NCBI GenBank assembly: GCA_964418755.1
Contig: CAYQNS010000006.1
Span: forward strand, 1 to 51,912
DNA: 51,912 nucleotides
Reading direction: 5' to 3'
Source: 4572-123 sp964418755
GTDB lineage: Bacteria; Desulfobacterota; Desulfobacteria; Desulfobacterales; 4572-123
Shown here one piece after another: positions 9,049 through 17,821 of the stretch (positions are counted from its first letter, which is position 1; every line of letters starts with the position of its first letter). A model generated the notes under the pieces. That model had not been told where the DNA came from, ran no database searches, and worked only from the letters and a program-made list of their open reading frames with translations. The position numbers were made by a program, and so were the translations under genes.

Positions 9049-9065
9049 TGGCACGGCTATTGCTA
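9049..9065 (+). promoter_or_regulatory. Sigma54 (-24/-12) promoter consensus, rightward
   Basis: The sequence TGGCACGGCTATTGCTA matches the sigma54 consensus TGGCACG-N4-TTGCT with no mismatch in the conserved bases and correct spacing. It reads to the right, away from rnfC and toward the 3' end of the NifA-like gene on the other strand. Transcription would start near 9075. No convincing plus-strand gene follows. The region 8893-9253 is otherwise empty apart from the rnf promoter and an imperfect hairpin at about 9192-9220. Confidence 0.6.
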
Positions 9066-9253
9066 TATCGAACTGCCATAATGAAAAATAAAAATCTGTA
9101 ACCATCCCCACAAATTTTTCCTTTACTACGATATATAAGGTAACGGGCTGCATATGACGTTCGGGACCGCCGAAAACATTGCCCCCTTAACTCCCCTATT
9201 ATATGGGAATAATGGGCGGGGCAGCCTCAAAACCGGTACCATCCTCGCCATTC

Positions 9254-10777
9254 CTATCGATATTGCCGGTAATCAACATCGCATCTTATCGCCTTGTAGG
9301 AAAATTTCCGCACGGTTGTTTTCAGAATTTGTGCAGCTTCAGTGATGTTGCCGCGTGTATTTTTCAGGGCATCGATAATCATTTCTTTTCCCAGTTTGAC
9401 GACAGCCCCCTCAAGGGAGAGTCCGGGAAGCGTATCCGATTCAGTACCGGTCTGCAGTGTGGGAGGCAAGTGGTAGCTGTGAATCACACCCTCTTCACAT
9501 AATAACACGGCCCTTTCGATACAGTTTTCCAATTCCCTGACGTTTCCGGGCCAGTGGTAATCCATGAGCATATCAATGGCAGGTGTTGAAAAACGACGGG
9601 TCTCCTTGTGGTTTTCACCGGCATATTTTTCCAGAAAATAATCGGCCAGCAGCAGGATGTCGGTCTTGTGTTCCCTGAGCGGAGGCATATAAATCGGAAA
9701 AACATTCAACCGATAGTAAAGATCGCCCCTGAATGTTTCCTCTTCCACGGCCCGTTCCAGGTTTTTATTGGTGGCGGCGATAATACGGACATCCGTCTTA
9801 ATGGTGGCAAGCCCGCCGACCCGCTCAAACTCCTTTTCCTGAAGCACCCGCAAAAGGTTGACTTGAACATCCAGTCCGATGGAGCCGATTTCATCGAGAA
9901 AAATAGTCCCCTTATCGGCATGTTCGAATTTTCCGGTCTTTTGCCTAATGGCCCCGGTAAACGCGCCTTTCTCATGCCCGAAAAGCTCGCTTTCAATCAG
10001 GTTGGCCGGCAAAGCCGCACAATTTATCTTCACAAAAGGTTTTTTCGCCCTAAGGCTGTTGTAATGGATCGAGTTAGCCGCCAATTCCTTGCCGGTACCG
10101 CTTTCCCCGCGAATCATGACCGTAGCATTACTGCGGGAAACCTGCGAAATCATTTGAAAAACTTCCCGCATCTTGTTGCTGTTACCGATAATATTGGTAA
10201 TGCGATATCTGTTTTTCAACTCCGACCGCAACCGTCTGTTTTCACCCCGCAGCCGTTCCTTTTCCATGCGGATGGTTTCCAGGTTGATCACATGCCTGGC
10301 GATCATGGTTGCCACCACGGACAGAAGGGTGCGACCGTCCTTGAGGGAGTATGACGAATCATAGGGACGGTCAACACTCAGGGCACCGATGACCCTATTT
10401 CCCTTCTTTATCGGTACGCATATGAATGAAATATCTTCCCGGGCCAGTGCCTTGCGTGATGCCATGCGATTCAAAAAAAGGGGTTCTTCGCTGATTTTAG
10501 GTATGGCCACGGCCCGGCCGGTTTCAATGACCAGCCCGGTTATCCCCTCGCCCAGCCTGTACTTTCCCTTTTCCATTGCGCTGCGGGAAATCCCATGGGC
10601 GACAGCTATGCTGATCTCGTTGCTGAATAAATCAAGAATGGCAATGGTGCCGCGCACCATAGTCATGGAACTGGAAAGAATATCCAGAACACTGTAAAGA
10701 GATTTTTTCAGGTCAAAATGTTTATTGAGCACCTCGCTGATTTCATACAGCAGAGTGATCTCCTCTATTTTTTTCAT
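9254..10777 (-). CDS. NifA-like sigma54-dependent transcriptional activator
   Basis: A 507-residue enhancer-binding protein with three domains. An N-terminal GAF domain (about residues 20-170) shows YRLGEGITGLVIETG and EPLFLNRM, as in NifA/AnfA/VnfA sensors. A central AAA+ domain (about 200-430) has Walker A GESGTGKE, the sigma54-contact loop GAFTGA, and the R-finger region RGDLYYRLNVFP. A C-terminal Fis-type helix-turn-helix includes NITEAAQILKTT, and the end DYRQYR is NifA-like. It hydrolyses ATP to open sigma54 promoters. The start at ATG 10777 gives the usual beginning; an in-frame extension to 10882 is possible. It lies upstream of rnf, a complex that supplies electrons to nitrogenase in some bacteria, but its targets here are unknown. 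Confidence 0.9.
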   Translation of the reverse strand: MKKIEEITLLYEISEVLNKHFDLKKSLYSVLDILSSSMTMVRGTIAILDLFSNEISIAVAHGISRSAMEKGKYRLGEGITGLVIETGRAVAIPKISEEPLFLNRMASRKALAREDISFICVPIKKGNRVIGALSVDRPYDSSYSLKDGRTLLSVVATMIARHVINLETIRMEKERLRGENRRLRSELKNRYRITNIIGNSNKMREVFQMISQVSRSNATVMIRGESGTGKELAANSIHYNSLRAKKPFVKINCAALPANLIESELFGHEKGAFTGAIRQKTGKFEHADKGTIFLDEIGSIGLDVQVNLLRVLQEKEFERVGGLATIKTDVRIIAATNKNLERAVEEETFRGDLYYRLNVFPIYMPPLREHKTDILLLADYFLEKYAGENHKETRRFSTPAIDMLMDYHWPGNVRELENCIERAVLLCEEGVIHSYHLPPTLQTGTESDTLPGLSLEGAVVKLGKEMIIDALKNTRGNITEAAQILKTTVRKFSYKAIRCDVDYRQYR

Positions 10778-11161
10778 CTTATTCCAGTCTCTCTCAAATA
10801 TGCGGCACTTCCGAATCAATGTTTGCCGATAATTCGGGTAATTCCTGCAATGAAAATTCGGCACATGTGTGCCTTCCGGCACGATTCATTCCAGAATTTG
10901 AAACAGTTATCGGAATTATGCAAGTAAAATTATACGGCGCAGGAAACGGCAGCAGCCTTTTTTTACGACATTTCTGCGTAATATTACATAACTTCAACAC
11001 TTCCCAATAATGCGATTATAGCCACTTGCCGGCTCTTGAACCGATGTCCCATAAAGTACCTGAACATATGCGAAAAACAGTTGCATTTCAATATTTTGGC
11101 GTATACTTGATTTTTCTCGATTCAGGAATCCGAATAGTTACTACATTTTTTTATAAAATTC
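10778..11161. other. Intergenic region without identifiable gene
   Basis: This stretch lies between the divergently transcribed NifA-like gene and the cold-shock gene. I found no convincing open frame, RNA gene or second sigma54 site. The right part becomes very AT-rich, approaching the cold-shock promoter. Confidence 0.5.
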
Positions 11162-11189
11162 TTGATTTATGTTAAAAAATGTTTAGTAT
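11162..11189 (+). promoter_or_regulatory. Possible promoter of the cold-shock gene
   Basis: TTGATT (11162-11167) and TAGTAT (11184-11189) are separated by 16 bases in an AT-rich segment, about 120 bases before the cold-shock ATG. This would give a long 5' leader of about 110 bases, as is usual for csp genes. Moderate match, so only a suggestion. Confidence 0.35.
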
Positions 11190-11196
11190 ATAAATG

Positions 11197-11216
11197 ATAC
11201 GTTTTGAAAAACGTAT
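11197..11216 (+). promoter_or_regulatory. 20-base inverted repeat at the start of the cold-shock leader
   Basis: ATACGTTTT and AAAACGTAT form a perfect 9-base dyad around a two-base centre. It sits where transcription from the proposed promoter would begin, so it could be an operator or an RNA hairpin at the 5' end of the csp leader. The symmetry is seen directly; function is inferred. Confidence 0.45.
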
Positions 11217-11307
11217 AGGTTTCGTTCTTGGGTGACTATCTGCTTGCCGGAGTGGCAGCAACTTGAAGTCCGGAACCACAGGAATTTTTAAAAAGGAGAT
11301 TGGCAGA

Positions 11308-11508
11308 ATGGCTAACGGAATTGTAAAATGGTTTAACGACAAAAAGGGGTTTGGGTTTATCGAGCAGGAAGATGGGCCGGATGTATTTGTTCATCATTCA
11401 GGTATAAACGCAAGCGGTTTTAAATCTCTCAACGAGGGTGACCGGGTCACATTTGACATAGAGGATGGTCCCAAGGGGCCTTCCGCTGCAAATGTTACTG
11501 CTGCATAG
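11308..11508 (+). CDS. Cold-shock protein (CspA family)
   Basis: A 66-residue single cold-shock domain that binds single-stranded RNA and DNA and melts RNA structure. Both RNA-binding motifs are present: RNP1 as KGFGFIE (about residues 13-19) and RNP2 as VFVHHS (about 27-32). The start MANGIVKWFN is typical. AAGGAG lies ten bases before this ATG; an in-frame upstream ATG at 11263 lacks a ribosome site. The gene is monocistronic, with a long 5' leader and a strong terminator. Which stress controls it cannot be told from sequence. Confidence 0.95.
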   Translation: MANGIVKWFNDKKGFGFIEQEDGPDVFVHHSGINASGFKSLNEGDRVTFDIEDGPKGPSAANVTAA

Positions 11509-11525
11509 TCTACTAAAACAAAATC

Positions 11526-11573
11526 AAAAAAAGGGCGTTCCACTTTGCAAATAAAGTGAGACGCCCTTTTTTT
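11526..11573 (+). terminator. Rho-independent terminator of the cold-shock gene
   Basis: GGGCGT..CACTTT pairs with AAAGTG..ACGCCC around a short loop, flanked by a run of A on the left and of T on the right. The A and T runs make it likely to work in both directions. It begins about 18 bases after the csp stop. Confidence 0.9.
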
Positions 11574-11797
11574 GTTGAATCGCCATCATAAGCTTTAACC
11601 GCGATCTCAAAACATCCGTCACTCTTCACGATAGCAAACGCCACGCGTGTGAAACATGCGAGAATCAAACAGAAGTATCTTGAAGGTGGAAGGCAGAGGG
11701 CTGGAGGTTCCGGGTGTCAAGTTTCAGCTTACAGATTTCGAATTGCAAATTTTCTTTTCCAATTTTCTAAATCCAGACTGGTCAGGAGAAAATTATC

Positions 11798-12280
11798 ATG
11801 GTTTACGACTTAATTGACACACCGCTGGGGCCGTTGGCAGTGACCGGCGACGAGGAGGGAATCCGACAAATTGCTTTTCAGCAGGGCAGGCTTCCGTTAA
11901 AAATAGAAGATCACTGGCAAAGAGACCCTGTGTTTCTAAAGGCGGCCGGCCGGCAGCTCACGGCCTATTTTGCAGGAGAATTGCAGTGCTTTGATCTCAC
12001 GCTTGCCCCGGTGGGAACCGATTTCCAGCAGCAGGTCTGGCGGGCACTCAAACAAATCCCCTATGGGCATCTGGTCAGTTACCGGGATATTGCCGTTGCC
12101 ATCGATAATCCCAAGGCTTTCCGGGCCGTAGGCGGAGCCAATGGCAAAAACCCGATTCCCATTGTCATCCCCTGCCACCGTGTAATCGGCAGTCAAGGAC
12201 AGTTGGTGGGTTTCGGCGAAGGGCTTGATATCAAAAAACAGCTTCTTGATCTGGAGCGTAAAGGCCTTAAAAAAACGTAG
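11798..12280 (+). CDS. ogt: Methylated-DNA-[protein]-cysteine S-methyltransferase
   Basis: A 160-residue suicide DNA-repair protein that moves the methyl group of O6-methylguanine to its own cysteine. The active site PCHRVIG is present with Cys126, preceded by FRAVGGANGKNPI, and followed by GFGEGLDIKKQLLDLE, all standard. The wing and helix region FQQQVWRALKQIPYG matches the DNA-binding domain. No AraC-like Ada domain is fused. AGGAGA precedes the ATG. It stands alone, converging on the MFS gene. Confidence 0.93.
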   Translation: MVYDLIDTPLGPLAVTGDEEGIRQIAFQQGRLPLKIEDHWQRDPVFLKAAGRQLTAYFAGELQCFDLTLAPVGTDFQQQVWRALKQIPYGHLVSYRDIAVAIDNPKAFRAVGGANGKNPIPIVIPCHRVIGSQGQLVGFGEGLDIKKQLLDLERKGLKKT

Positions 12281-12346
12281 TCGCTCACGGCTTGAAACCT
12301 GGGACTGAAAAGTATAAATTAAAACCTAGAAAGAGATGAAACGAGT

Positions 12347-13504
12347 TTACGAGCTGGACCGGGGCGGCAGCAGCAGAACAAACGGCGTGCCCAGGAGCCC
12401 GAATACTGCGCAGACGGCCAGAGCAGCCCGCATCCCGATCTGATCCGACAGCCATCCCACCGAAACCGTTACCACTGCCGTGATGACGAAACTGATGCCC
12501 ATATAGAGCCCATTGGCGGTTCCGCGCTGTTCGGCACACTGATCCTGCACGATGGCCAGTTCAATGGGGGAAATTGAAAAAAGCGTAAACCCAAGCAACA
12601 CCAGAAGAGGAATCGCCAGCCAATCGGGGGTATACAGAAATGCCAGCATTAAAAGCGCCGACAACGGGATGGCCCCCGCCAGCATCCTGCGGCGCCCCAA
12701 TCGGTCACTCAAGGTTCCCCCCGTTATGGTACCCAGGGCACCGGCGCCCTCCAGTAATGCCAAGGCCGCACCGCCTATCCACAGGCTCTTGCCGGATGCA
12801 ACCATGAACGTCGGCAAAAAAGCCGCAAGGGGGGCGGCCATGAGAAGGACGGCAACCATTATTCCCGAAAGAGGCAACATCATCCGGCTCAGGCTTTGCA
12901 AGGATTTTGAAATGTGTTCCCGGTGTTCTGCCGCTATAGCGAAATTGATACCCTTGAGCTGTACATGAAGAAACAGGGAAGCCAGCAGCCCCAGAAGCAT
13001 CACCGGAAAGCATCCTTCAAACCCCCAGAAAGATACGGCCCAGACACCCAGAATAGGGCCGACAAAACGGGCCGCCTCTCCGCCGGTCATCCAGAAACTC
13101 ATGCCACGCCCCAGACTGTGGCCTGCCACTCGGGCTATCAGCACAGGGCCCACCACGTGAAACATTGATGCGCTGATTCCCGCAAAAAGCAGCAAGATGC
13201 AGACTGCGCCATAGGAAGGGGCCACACCGATCAGACTCATGGCACAGGCGGTAACGGCGGGCCCCCAGATTGCCGGATAATAAAAATTGCTCCGATCAAA
13301 GATAAAACCCAGCAGTGGATTCAACAGGCTGGGCGCCCGAAAAATCACTGTAAATGTTCCGGCAAGGGCGATGCTCAGGGAAAACTTATCGATGAGCAGC
13401 GGCAGAAACACCGCCAAAAAACTGGAAAAAACGTCGTGGGAAAAATGCGCTCCGGAAATAATTAAAATTTTTCGGAATCGAAACCCATCGGAACTCTGAT
13501 TCAA
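12347..13504 (-). CDS. MFS transporter, Fsr-like
   Basis: A 385-residue permease with about twelve helices. The first helix region GAHFSHDVFSSFLAVFLPLL and the loop PLLGFIFDRSNF resemble the fosmidomycin-resistance (Fsr/YfnM-type) branch of the major facilitator superfamily. A second-half signature, GGTLSDRLGRRRML, is the usual MFS loop motif. The gene begins with TTG at 13504, supported by GGAGG about eight bases upstream; no ATG is available near it. Substrate cannot be inferred. It ends facing the ogt gene. Confidence 0.85.
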   Translation of the reverse strand: MNQSSDGFRFRKILIISGAHFSHDVFSSFLAVFLPLLIDKFSLSIALAGTFTVIFRAPSLLNPLLGFIFDRSNFYYPAIWGPAVTACAMSLIGVAPSYGAVCILLLFAGISASMFHVVGPVLIARVAGHSLGRGMSFWMTGGEAARFVGPILGVWAVSFWGFEGCFPVMLLGLLASLFLHVQLKGINFAIAAEHREHISKSLQSLSRMMLPLSGIMVAVLLMAAPLAAFLPTFMVASGKSLWIGGAALALLEGAGALGTITGGTLSDRLGRRRMLAGAIPLSALLMLAFLYTPDWLAIPLLVLLGFTLFSISPIELAIVQDQCAEQRGTANGLYMGISFVITAVVTVSVGWLSDQIGMRAALAVCAVFGLLGTPFVLLLPPRSSS

Positions 13505-13680
13505 AATCAGCCTCCAGGCAACCGCGGTTAAAAGTCATACTCCAAATTTCGATTTACTCTATTTTTATTTGATTGCTAACTTTTAAAATTAATATTTAAA
13601 CAGGCGAAATGTGAGTTTCAAGGTAGTGGTTGCATAAAACCAGAATACGTCGACGCTTTTATCATCATCGGCGACAAGTT

Positions 13681-14055
13681 TTATAGTATTGCAAACAAGG
13701 CATAGCACCAGGCAGAAACAGCACATAAAATGGCCAATAAAACAGCAGCACTCCCCATATCCTTTGCCTGCTTCGCCAAAATATCATATTCGGGTGAAAC
13801 CTTATCAGCAATAGATTCTATCGCAGCATTAAGGAGCTCAACGATTAAAACCCCTGTATTGCAGATAAGCAGTATGAGTTTTAATATAGCAGGAATGTTT
13901 AGCAATAAAAGGGCAATAAGCAAAACAAAAAATATGAGCAGTTCTTGAAAAAACGCCGTTTCATTTAAAACGGCATGTTTTAAGCCATCACAAGAATATA
14001 AAAAAGCATTTAGTATTCTCTTCATCCCTTTAGTTTTAACAATTTTATTATTCAT
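13681..14055 (-). CDS. dgkA: Diacylglycerol kinase DgkA
   Basis: A 124-residue membrane enzyme that phosphorylates diacylglycerol to phosphatidate, recycling lipid released by glycerophosphate transfer to periplasmic glycans. The active-site stretch VELLNAAIESIADKV and AKDMGSAAVLLAI are diagnostic; E28, E69, E76 and D95 equivalents of E. coli DgkA appear in NETAFFQE and this stretch. Three helices as usual, length close to the E. coli 121. An LtaS-like transferase that would release diacylglycerol lies at 33270-35312, so the two may be functionally connected (inference). Confidence 0.92.
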   Translation of the reverse strand: MNNKIVKTKGMKRILNAFLYSCDGLKHAVLNETAFFQELLIFFVLLIALLLLNIPAILKLILLICNTGVLIVELLNAAIESIADKVSPEYDILAKQAKDMGSAAVLLAILCAVSAWCYALFAIL

Positions 14056-14108
14056 AATGTTTTTTGATTACGCAAAAATCTTCATCGCCCTTCGTAGACA
14101 ATTTATAG

Positions 14109-15347
14109 TTATGTTCGGTCCTGCCGGTCCAAGAATACTTCAAACTCAAGTTTGTAGATATATAAAAGGACCATGGCCAGCCCGAAGATCAGGGGGCCGT
14201 ATAAGAGTCCGATCAGGCCGAAGTAATTCAAACCGCCTAAAATCGCAAAAAAAATCAACAGCGTACTCATATCGGCGGCCCCCTGCATGAAAATCGGCCG
14301 TATCAGATTGTCGATCATGCCCACTACAATGACGCACCACAGCACCATGAAAATTCCATATCCCCAATGGCCTGAAACAAACAGAAAAACAGCCGCCGGA
14401 ATCCAGATCAGAGCGGTGCCTACCATGGGAATCAAGGATGCAAACGCCATCATCATGCCCCAGAAAAATCCCGGCAGGCCGGCGATCCAGAAGGCGATCC
14501 CGCCTGCAGCCCCCTGTGCCAGGGCCGTCACCAGGGTGCCGAGCAGTACCGACTTTGACACAGTCTTAATTTTCAGCAATATTTTTTTCTCCTGGCTGGC
14601 ACTTAAAGGGATCAGATGAAGCGCGGCATCCGTAATTTTTTCCTCATCCCGGATGAAAAAAAAGAAGGTGAACAGCATCAGAAAAAATTTACCCACAAAA
14701 GCGGAAAGGTTCCCTGCCAGATTGCCGCCCTGATCAATCAGAAATTTCCCGAACACGCCCGTCAGGTTCAGCACCATCTTATCAATCTGAATATTTTCCA
14801 GCTGCATATTGGGAAAATATTTCTGCACATCCGGCAGCCAGCGGTCAACCTGCACCAACAGACCGGTAATCAACGGGTGCTCCATGAACTTTTGGTATTT
14901 ACCCGCCTCAAACCAGTCATAGATGGCGTCAAAAGAGCTTATCCCCTGCCCGATCAGGGCGATGAGCATAAATACCAGCGGAAGAACCACCACCAGGGTA
15001 ATCAGGATGCAGGAAAAAAAAGCGGCTGTATTTTTTCGACCGGACAATTTTTTTTCAATTTTCAAATGAATGGGACTGAAAAGGATCGCCAGGAGCGCGG
15101 CCAGGATAATCGTATTCAAATAGGGCTTGATAATATGATAACACCCGATAAAAACAATAAGCAGAAGAAACAGCAAAAAATAATTTTTATTGACGGCAGA
15201 TCTCCCGACTTCTCCGGCCGCCGGCAGGTGGCATCCGTCCTCCATGACCGCTTTGTTTTCAGCCTGGATTTCAGATAATCCGGCATCCGGCGATTGGGGT
15301 TCGGCATCTTTTTTTGGCGGATTGTTTTTTTTGATCGTTTTATTCAT
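14109..15347 (-). CDS. AI-2E family transporter (PerM/YdiK type)
   Basis: A 412-residue membrane protein with about eight helices. An N-terminal polar region of 60 residues precedes the first helix pair. The conserved end, FAILGGLNYFGLIGLLYGPL, and DNLIRPIFMQ are typical of the family formerly called UPF0118, which includes AI-2 exporters and a Na+/H+ antiporter. ATG at 15347 is preceded by GGAG at about nine bases. The substrate is unknown. Confidence 0.87.
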   Translation of the reverse strand: MNKTIKKNNPPKKDAEPQSPDAGLSEIQAENKAVMEDGCHLPAAGEVGRSAVNKNYFLLFLLLIVFIGCYHIIKPYLNTIILAALLAILFSPIHLKIEKKLSGRKNTAAFFSCILITLVVVLPLVFMLIALIGQGISSFDAIYDWFEAGKYQKFMEHPLITGLLVQVDRWLPDVQKYFPNMQLENIQIDKMVLNLTGVFGKFLIDQGGNLAGNLSAFVGKFFLMLFTFFFFIRDEEKITDAALHLIPLSASQEKKILLKIKTVSKSVLLGTLVTALAQGAAGGIAFWIAGLPGFFWGMMMAFASLIPMVGTALIWIPAAVFLFVSGHWGYGIFMVLWCVIVVGMIDNLIRPIFMQGAADMSTLLIFFAILGGLNYFGLIGLLYGPLIFGLAMVLLYIYKLEFEVFLDRQDRT

Positions 15348-15350
15348 CAA

Positions 15351-15851
15351 ATTTTACTCCGGATCAGCGAAAATCGCCGGTATGCATTCGAAAAAAATTC
15401 AACCAGTATAATAATTTCTTATACCAGACAAATCAAAGTGTTGCAAAAACAAATATATGCCATCATACCTCGGCGCCGGTTTATCCATATAAAAAGTCAT
15501 GGCCACCGGAGGACGTGGTGGCTTGCATAAAGCCCTAAAAGAGCATTCATTACTTGCTACCCCAAAGGGGTCTCTATTCAAATCAGTACGATCGCTGTCT
15601 TTAAACTTTTCGTGTTCCTGCGGATTCCTGATATATTTTAATACTTTTTCTCGTCCAAGCAACGGCGCTTACAGAATATGCGTGTACCGAAAGCTATGCC
15701 CTCTGAATTTTTTCTCCTATTTTAAAAATCCACATTATATTGCATTTACATTTCCAAACTGTGTGTGCTACATTTTTTCAGTCGTTTTGCTCCAGAATCG
15801 ATGAAAGGCAACGCCATTGGAGGTGGCTTGAATACTTTTGGTTGAAGTCTT
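15351..15851. other. Long intergenic region with a possible decayed minus-strand frame
   Basis: About 500 bases separate the transporter from waaF. On the minus strand an 87-codon open stretch (15399-15662) contains KDSDRTDLNRDPFGVASNEC, which looks protein-like but matches no family I recognise. It has no clear ribosome site. I treat it as a possible remnant or repeated element rather than a gene. A plausible promoter for waaF was not found. Confidence 0.3.
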
Positions 15852-16853
15852 ATGAATATACTTCTTGTACAATTGAGTTTTCTTGGTGATACGATTCTAT
15901 CAACACCTGTTCTTTCAGGTTTAAAAAAAATTTATCCCAAAGCGAACCTGACCGTTATGACTACGCCTCTAGCCACTGCCCTTTTGGAGAATGACCCCCT
16001 GGTTGATGATGTCATCTCTTTTGATAAGCGCGGCAACGAAAAGAGTCTCTCGGGCGTTTTCAAAAAAGCCAAAAAACTAAAAACTAAAAAATTTGACCGG
16101 GTTTACTCCCTGCATCGATCCTATCGAACTTCCATTTTGCTTTTTCTTGCAGGGATTCCCATCCGGATAGGGTTTCAGGATGCAAAATTGAATTTTTTAT
16201 ACACGAGACAACGACGAAAAAAATTAAAAGGACATGCTGTAATAAGAAACCTGTCTCTTCTTTTTGATGAATTGCCGGAAACGGATTTTAATAAAAATCT
16301 AAGGCTTTTTGAACCTGTGTATGAAGACCTTTCCGTTACTGCAAAAAAAGAGTTTCCCATAGCCGGGGATATTATTGTTATGGCGCCCGGTAGTGCCTGG
16401 AAAACAAAGCAGTGGCACTGGGAGGGGTATTCAGCGGTTGCCCGTCATTTTGCACAATCAGGTAAAAAAATTATTCTAATCGGTGGCCCGGCTGACAAAG
16501 AGGTCTGCGAAAAAATAAACGATCAGAATAACATTATAGATTATTCAGGCAGGCTTTCCCTTTCCGATACACTCTACCTCATGAAGCGGAGCAGGCTCGT
16601 CATCTGTAACGACAGCATGGCCCTGCACATGGCCTCGGCATTTAAGGTCCCAACCGTAGCAGTGTTTTGTGCCACCTCACCTGCGTTTGGCTTTGGACCC
16701 TGGCAAAATCCGAAAGCAAAGGTTGTACAGGATGATACACTTAAGTGTAAACCCTGCAGAAGGCATGGAAGCAATCTATGTCCCAATGGTACGGATGCCT
16801 GCATGAAGGTCTCTGCAGAAAAGGTTATTGCCGCGTGTACCGAATTGTTATGA
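15852..16853 (+). CDS. waaF: ADP-heptose:LPS heptosyltransferase II-like (GT9)
   Basis: A 333-residue glycosyltransferase of family 9. The N-terminal domain starts MNILLVQLSFLGDTILSTPV, the acceptor-side GDxILxTP signature of heptosyltransferases. The C-terminal domain has APGSAWKTKQWHWEGY (about residue 178) and NDSMALHMASAFKVPTVAVF (about 252-271), which bind the ADP-heptose donor. The end has CKPCRRHGSNLCPNGTDACM as in WaaF/GT9. It adds a heptose to the growing inner core on the cytoplasmic side. It is the first gene of the LPS-core region; which heptose it adds cannot be proved here. Confidence 0.88.
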   Translation: MNILLVQLSFLGDTILSTPVLSGLKKIYPKANLTVMTTPLATALLENDPLVDDVISFDKRGNEKSLSGVFKKAKKLKTKKFDRVYSLHRSYRTSILLFLAGIPIRIGFQDAKLNFLYTRQRRKKLKGHAVIRNLSLLFDELPETDFNKNLRLFEPVYEDLSVTAKKEFPIAGDIIVMAPGSAWKTKQWHWEGYSAVARHFAQSGKKIILIGGPADKEVCEKINDQNNIIDYSGRLSLSDTLYLMKRSRLVICNDSMALHMASAFKVPTVAVFCATSPAFGFGPWQNPKAKVVQDDTLKCKPCRRHGSNLCPNGTDACMKVSAEKVIAACTELL

Positions 16854-17086
16854 ACTCGGCCGCCCCCTGTTTCAGTAACTAAATTCTGAAATTCGTGTTT
16901 TTTATATCCAAAAAATAAAGCGTGGGGTGACTGGTATAAACTCCGCGATGCCACAAATTTTTAATTCTCACTTTTCAATATTCAATTTACCTCTGGCTTT
17001 GCCAGGTTAGGTCTTTTATAATAAAGGGTACGTTTCGTGTTTATAAAAAAAGATAATTTCAGATGTTGACGACAAATAAATTTTCA

Positions 17087-17400
17087 ATGAATAAAAAATT
17101 AAACTTGGCATTTTGTTTGTTTAAATATTTCCCCTTTGGCGGGTTGCAGGTCAATTTTATCAACATTGCAAAGGAATGCATGGCCCGTGGGCATAAAATT
17201 GTTGCCTATACTATCTCATGGGAAGGAGAAAAACCAGAGGGGCTTGATATTACAATACTTCCTGCCTCCGAAGTGACCAACCATGCGCGGTATATATCTT
17301 TTGTAAAATTGGTGCACCGGCATACCCGGGAAACAAACTACGATGCCTGGTGGGGTTTAATAAAATTCCCGGAATGGATGTCTGTTATATTACCTGCACA
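17087..17400 (+). pseudogene. WaaG-like glycosyltransferase (GT4), N-terminal remnant
   Basis: About 100 codons starting MNKKLNLAFCLFKYFPFGGL are colinear with the intact GT4 at 25608-26735 (FPFGGLQ, SWEGEKPEGL, TNHxRYxSF). An upstream ATG at 17063 is also open. Near 17346 the frame shifts by one base: GFNKIPGMDV, matching GFNKIPGLDV of the intact copy, continues in another frame. Homology stops at about 17400, where lpxK-like sequence takes over. The C-terminal donor-binding half is absent, so no active enzyme can be made. Confidence 0.8.
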
Positions 17401-17439
17401 CAGTGGGAAAGATCCTGTTCACACCGACAATCTTTAGCC

Positions 17440-17667
17440 GGCACATTCCACTCCGACACTGACGACATAAAAAGGGCCTTTGAAAACAGCGGGGCAGCGT
17501 TCATCGTTACAACGCAAAAAGACTATGTAAAAATTGCGAACGATTTTCCATCTGACTGGCCTTTTCTTGTTTTTGACGTTCAAATAAACTTCAATGATGC
17601 TGATAAAAAGGCTTTTGAAAAATTAATAGGAAGTGCTTTGAAAAAATCCCATATTGTCCATTTGTGA
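17440..17667 (+). pseudogene. LpxK C-terminal remnant fused to the GT4 fragment
   Basis: About 75 codons read FHSDTDDIKRAFENSG and then VTTQKDYVKIANDF, ending KKSHIVHL. This matches the end of tetraacyldisaccharide 4'-kinase, compare TTEKDYVRIAHKI in the intact LpxK at 36055-37194. The Walker-A part is missing. It is in frame with the shifted end of the GT4 remnant, giving a chimeric open frame 17350-17667. The sequence differs clearly from the resident lpxK, so it is not a recent copy of it. It marks a deletion or recombination joint. Confidence 0.75.
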
Positions 17668-17821
17668 GATATCCTGGCTCAAGTGGCTCAGAAAGTATAC
17701 ATTGGACTGTAATAGCGTCAAAGTTTTTATTTTAAGCTCAATGTTTCGTGGCTGATGTGAAATTACAGGCAGAAGGCCTGTTGATGTAAGGGGCATGATA
17801 TTGATTTTAAGAGCGACTGGA

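Noticed and set aside
9154..9345. Plus-strand 63-codon frame just after the sigma54 promoter
   Set aside because: Its second half is antisense to the NifA-like gene, it has no good ribosome site and its product is not protein-like. A non-coding transcript is more plausible.
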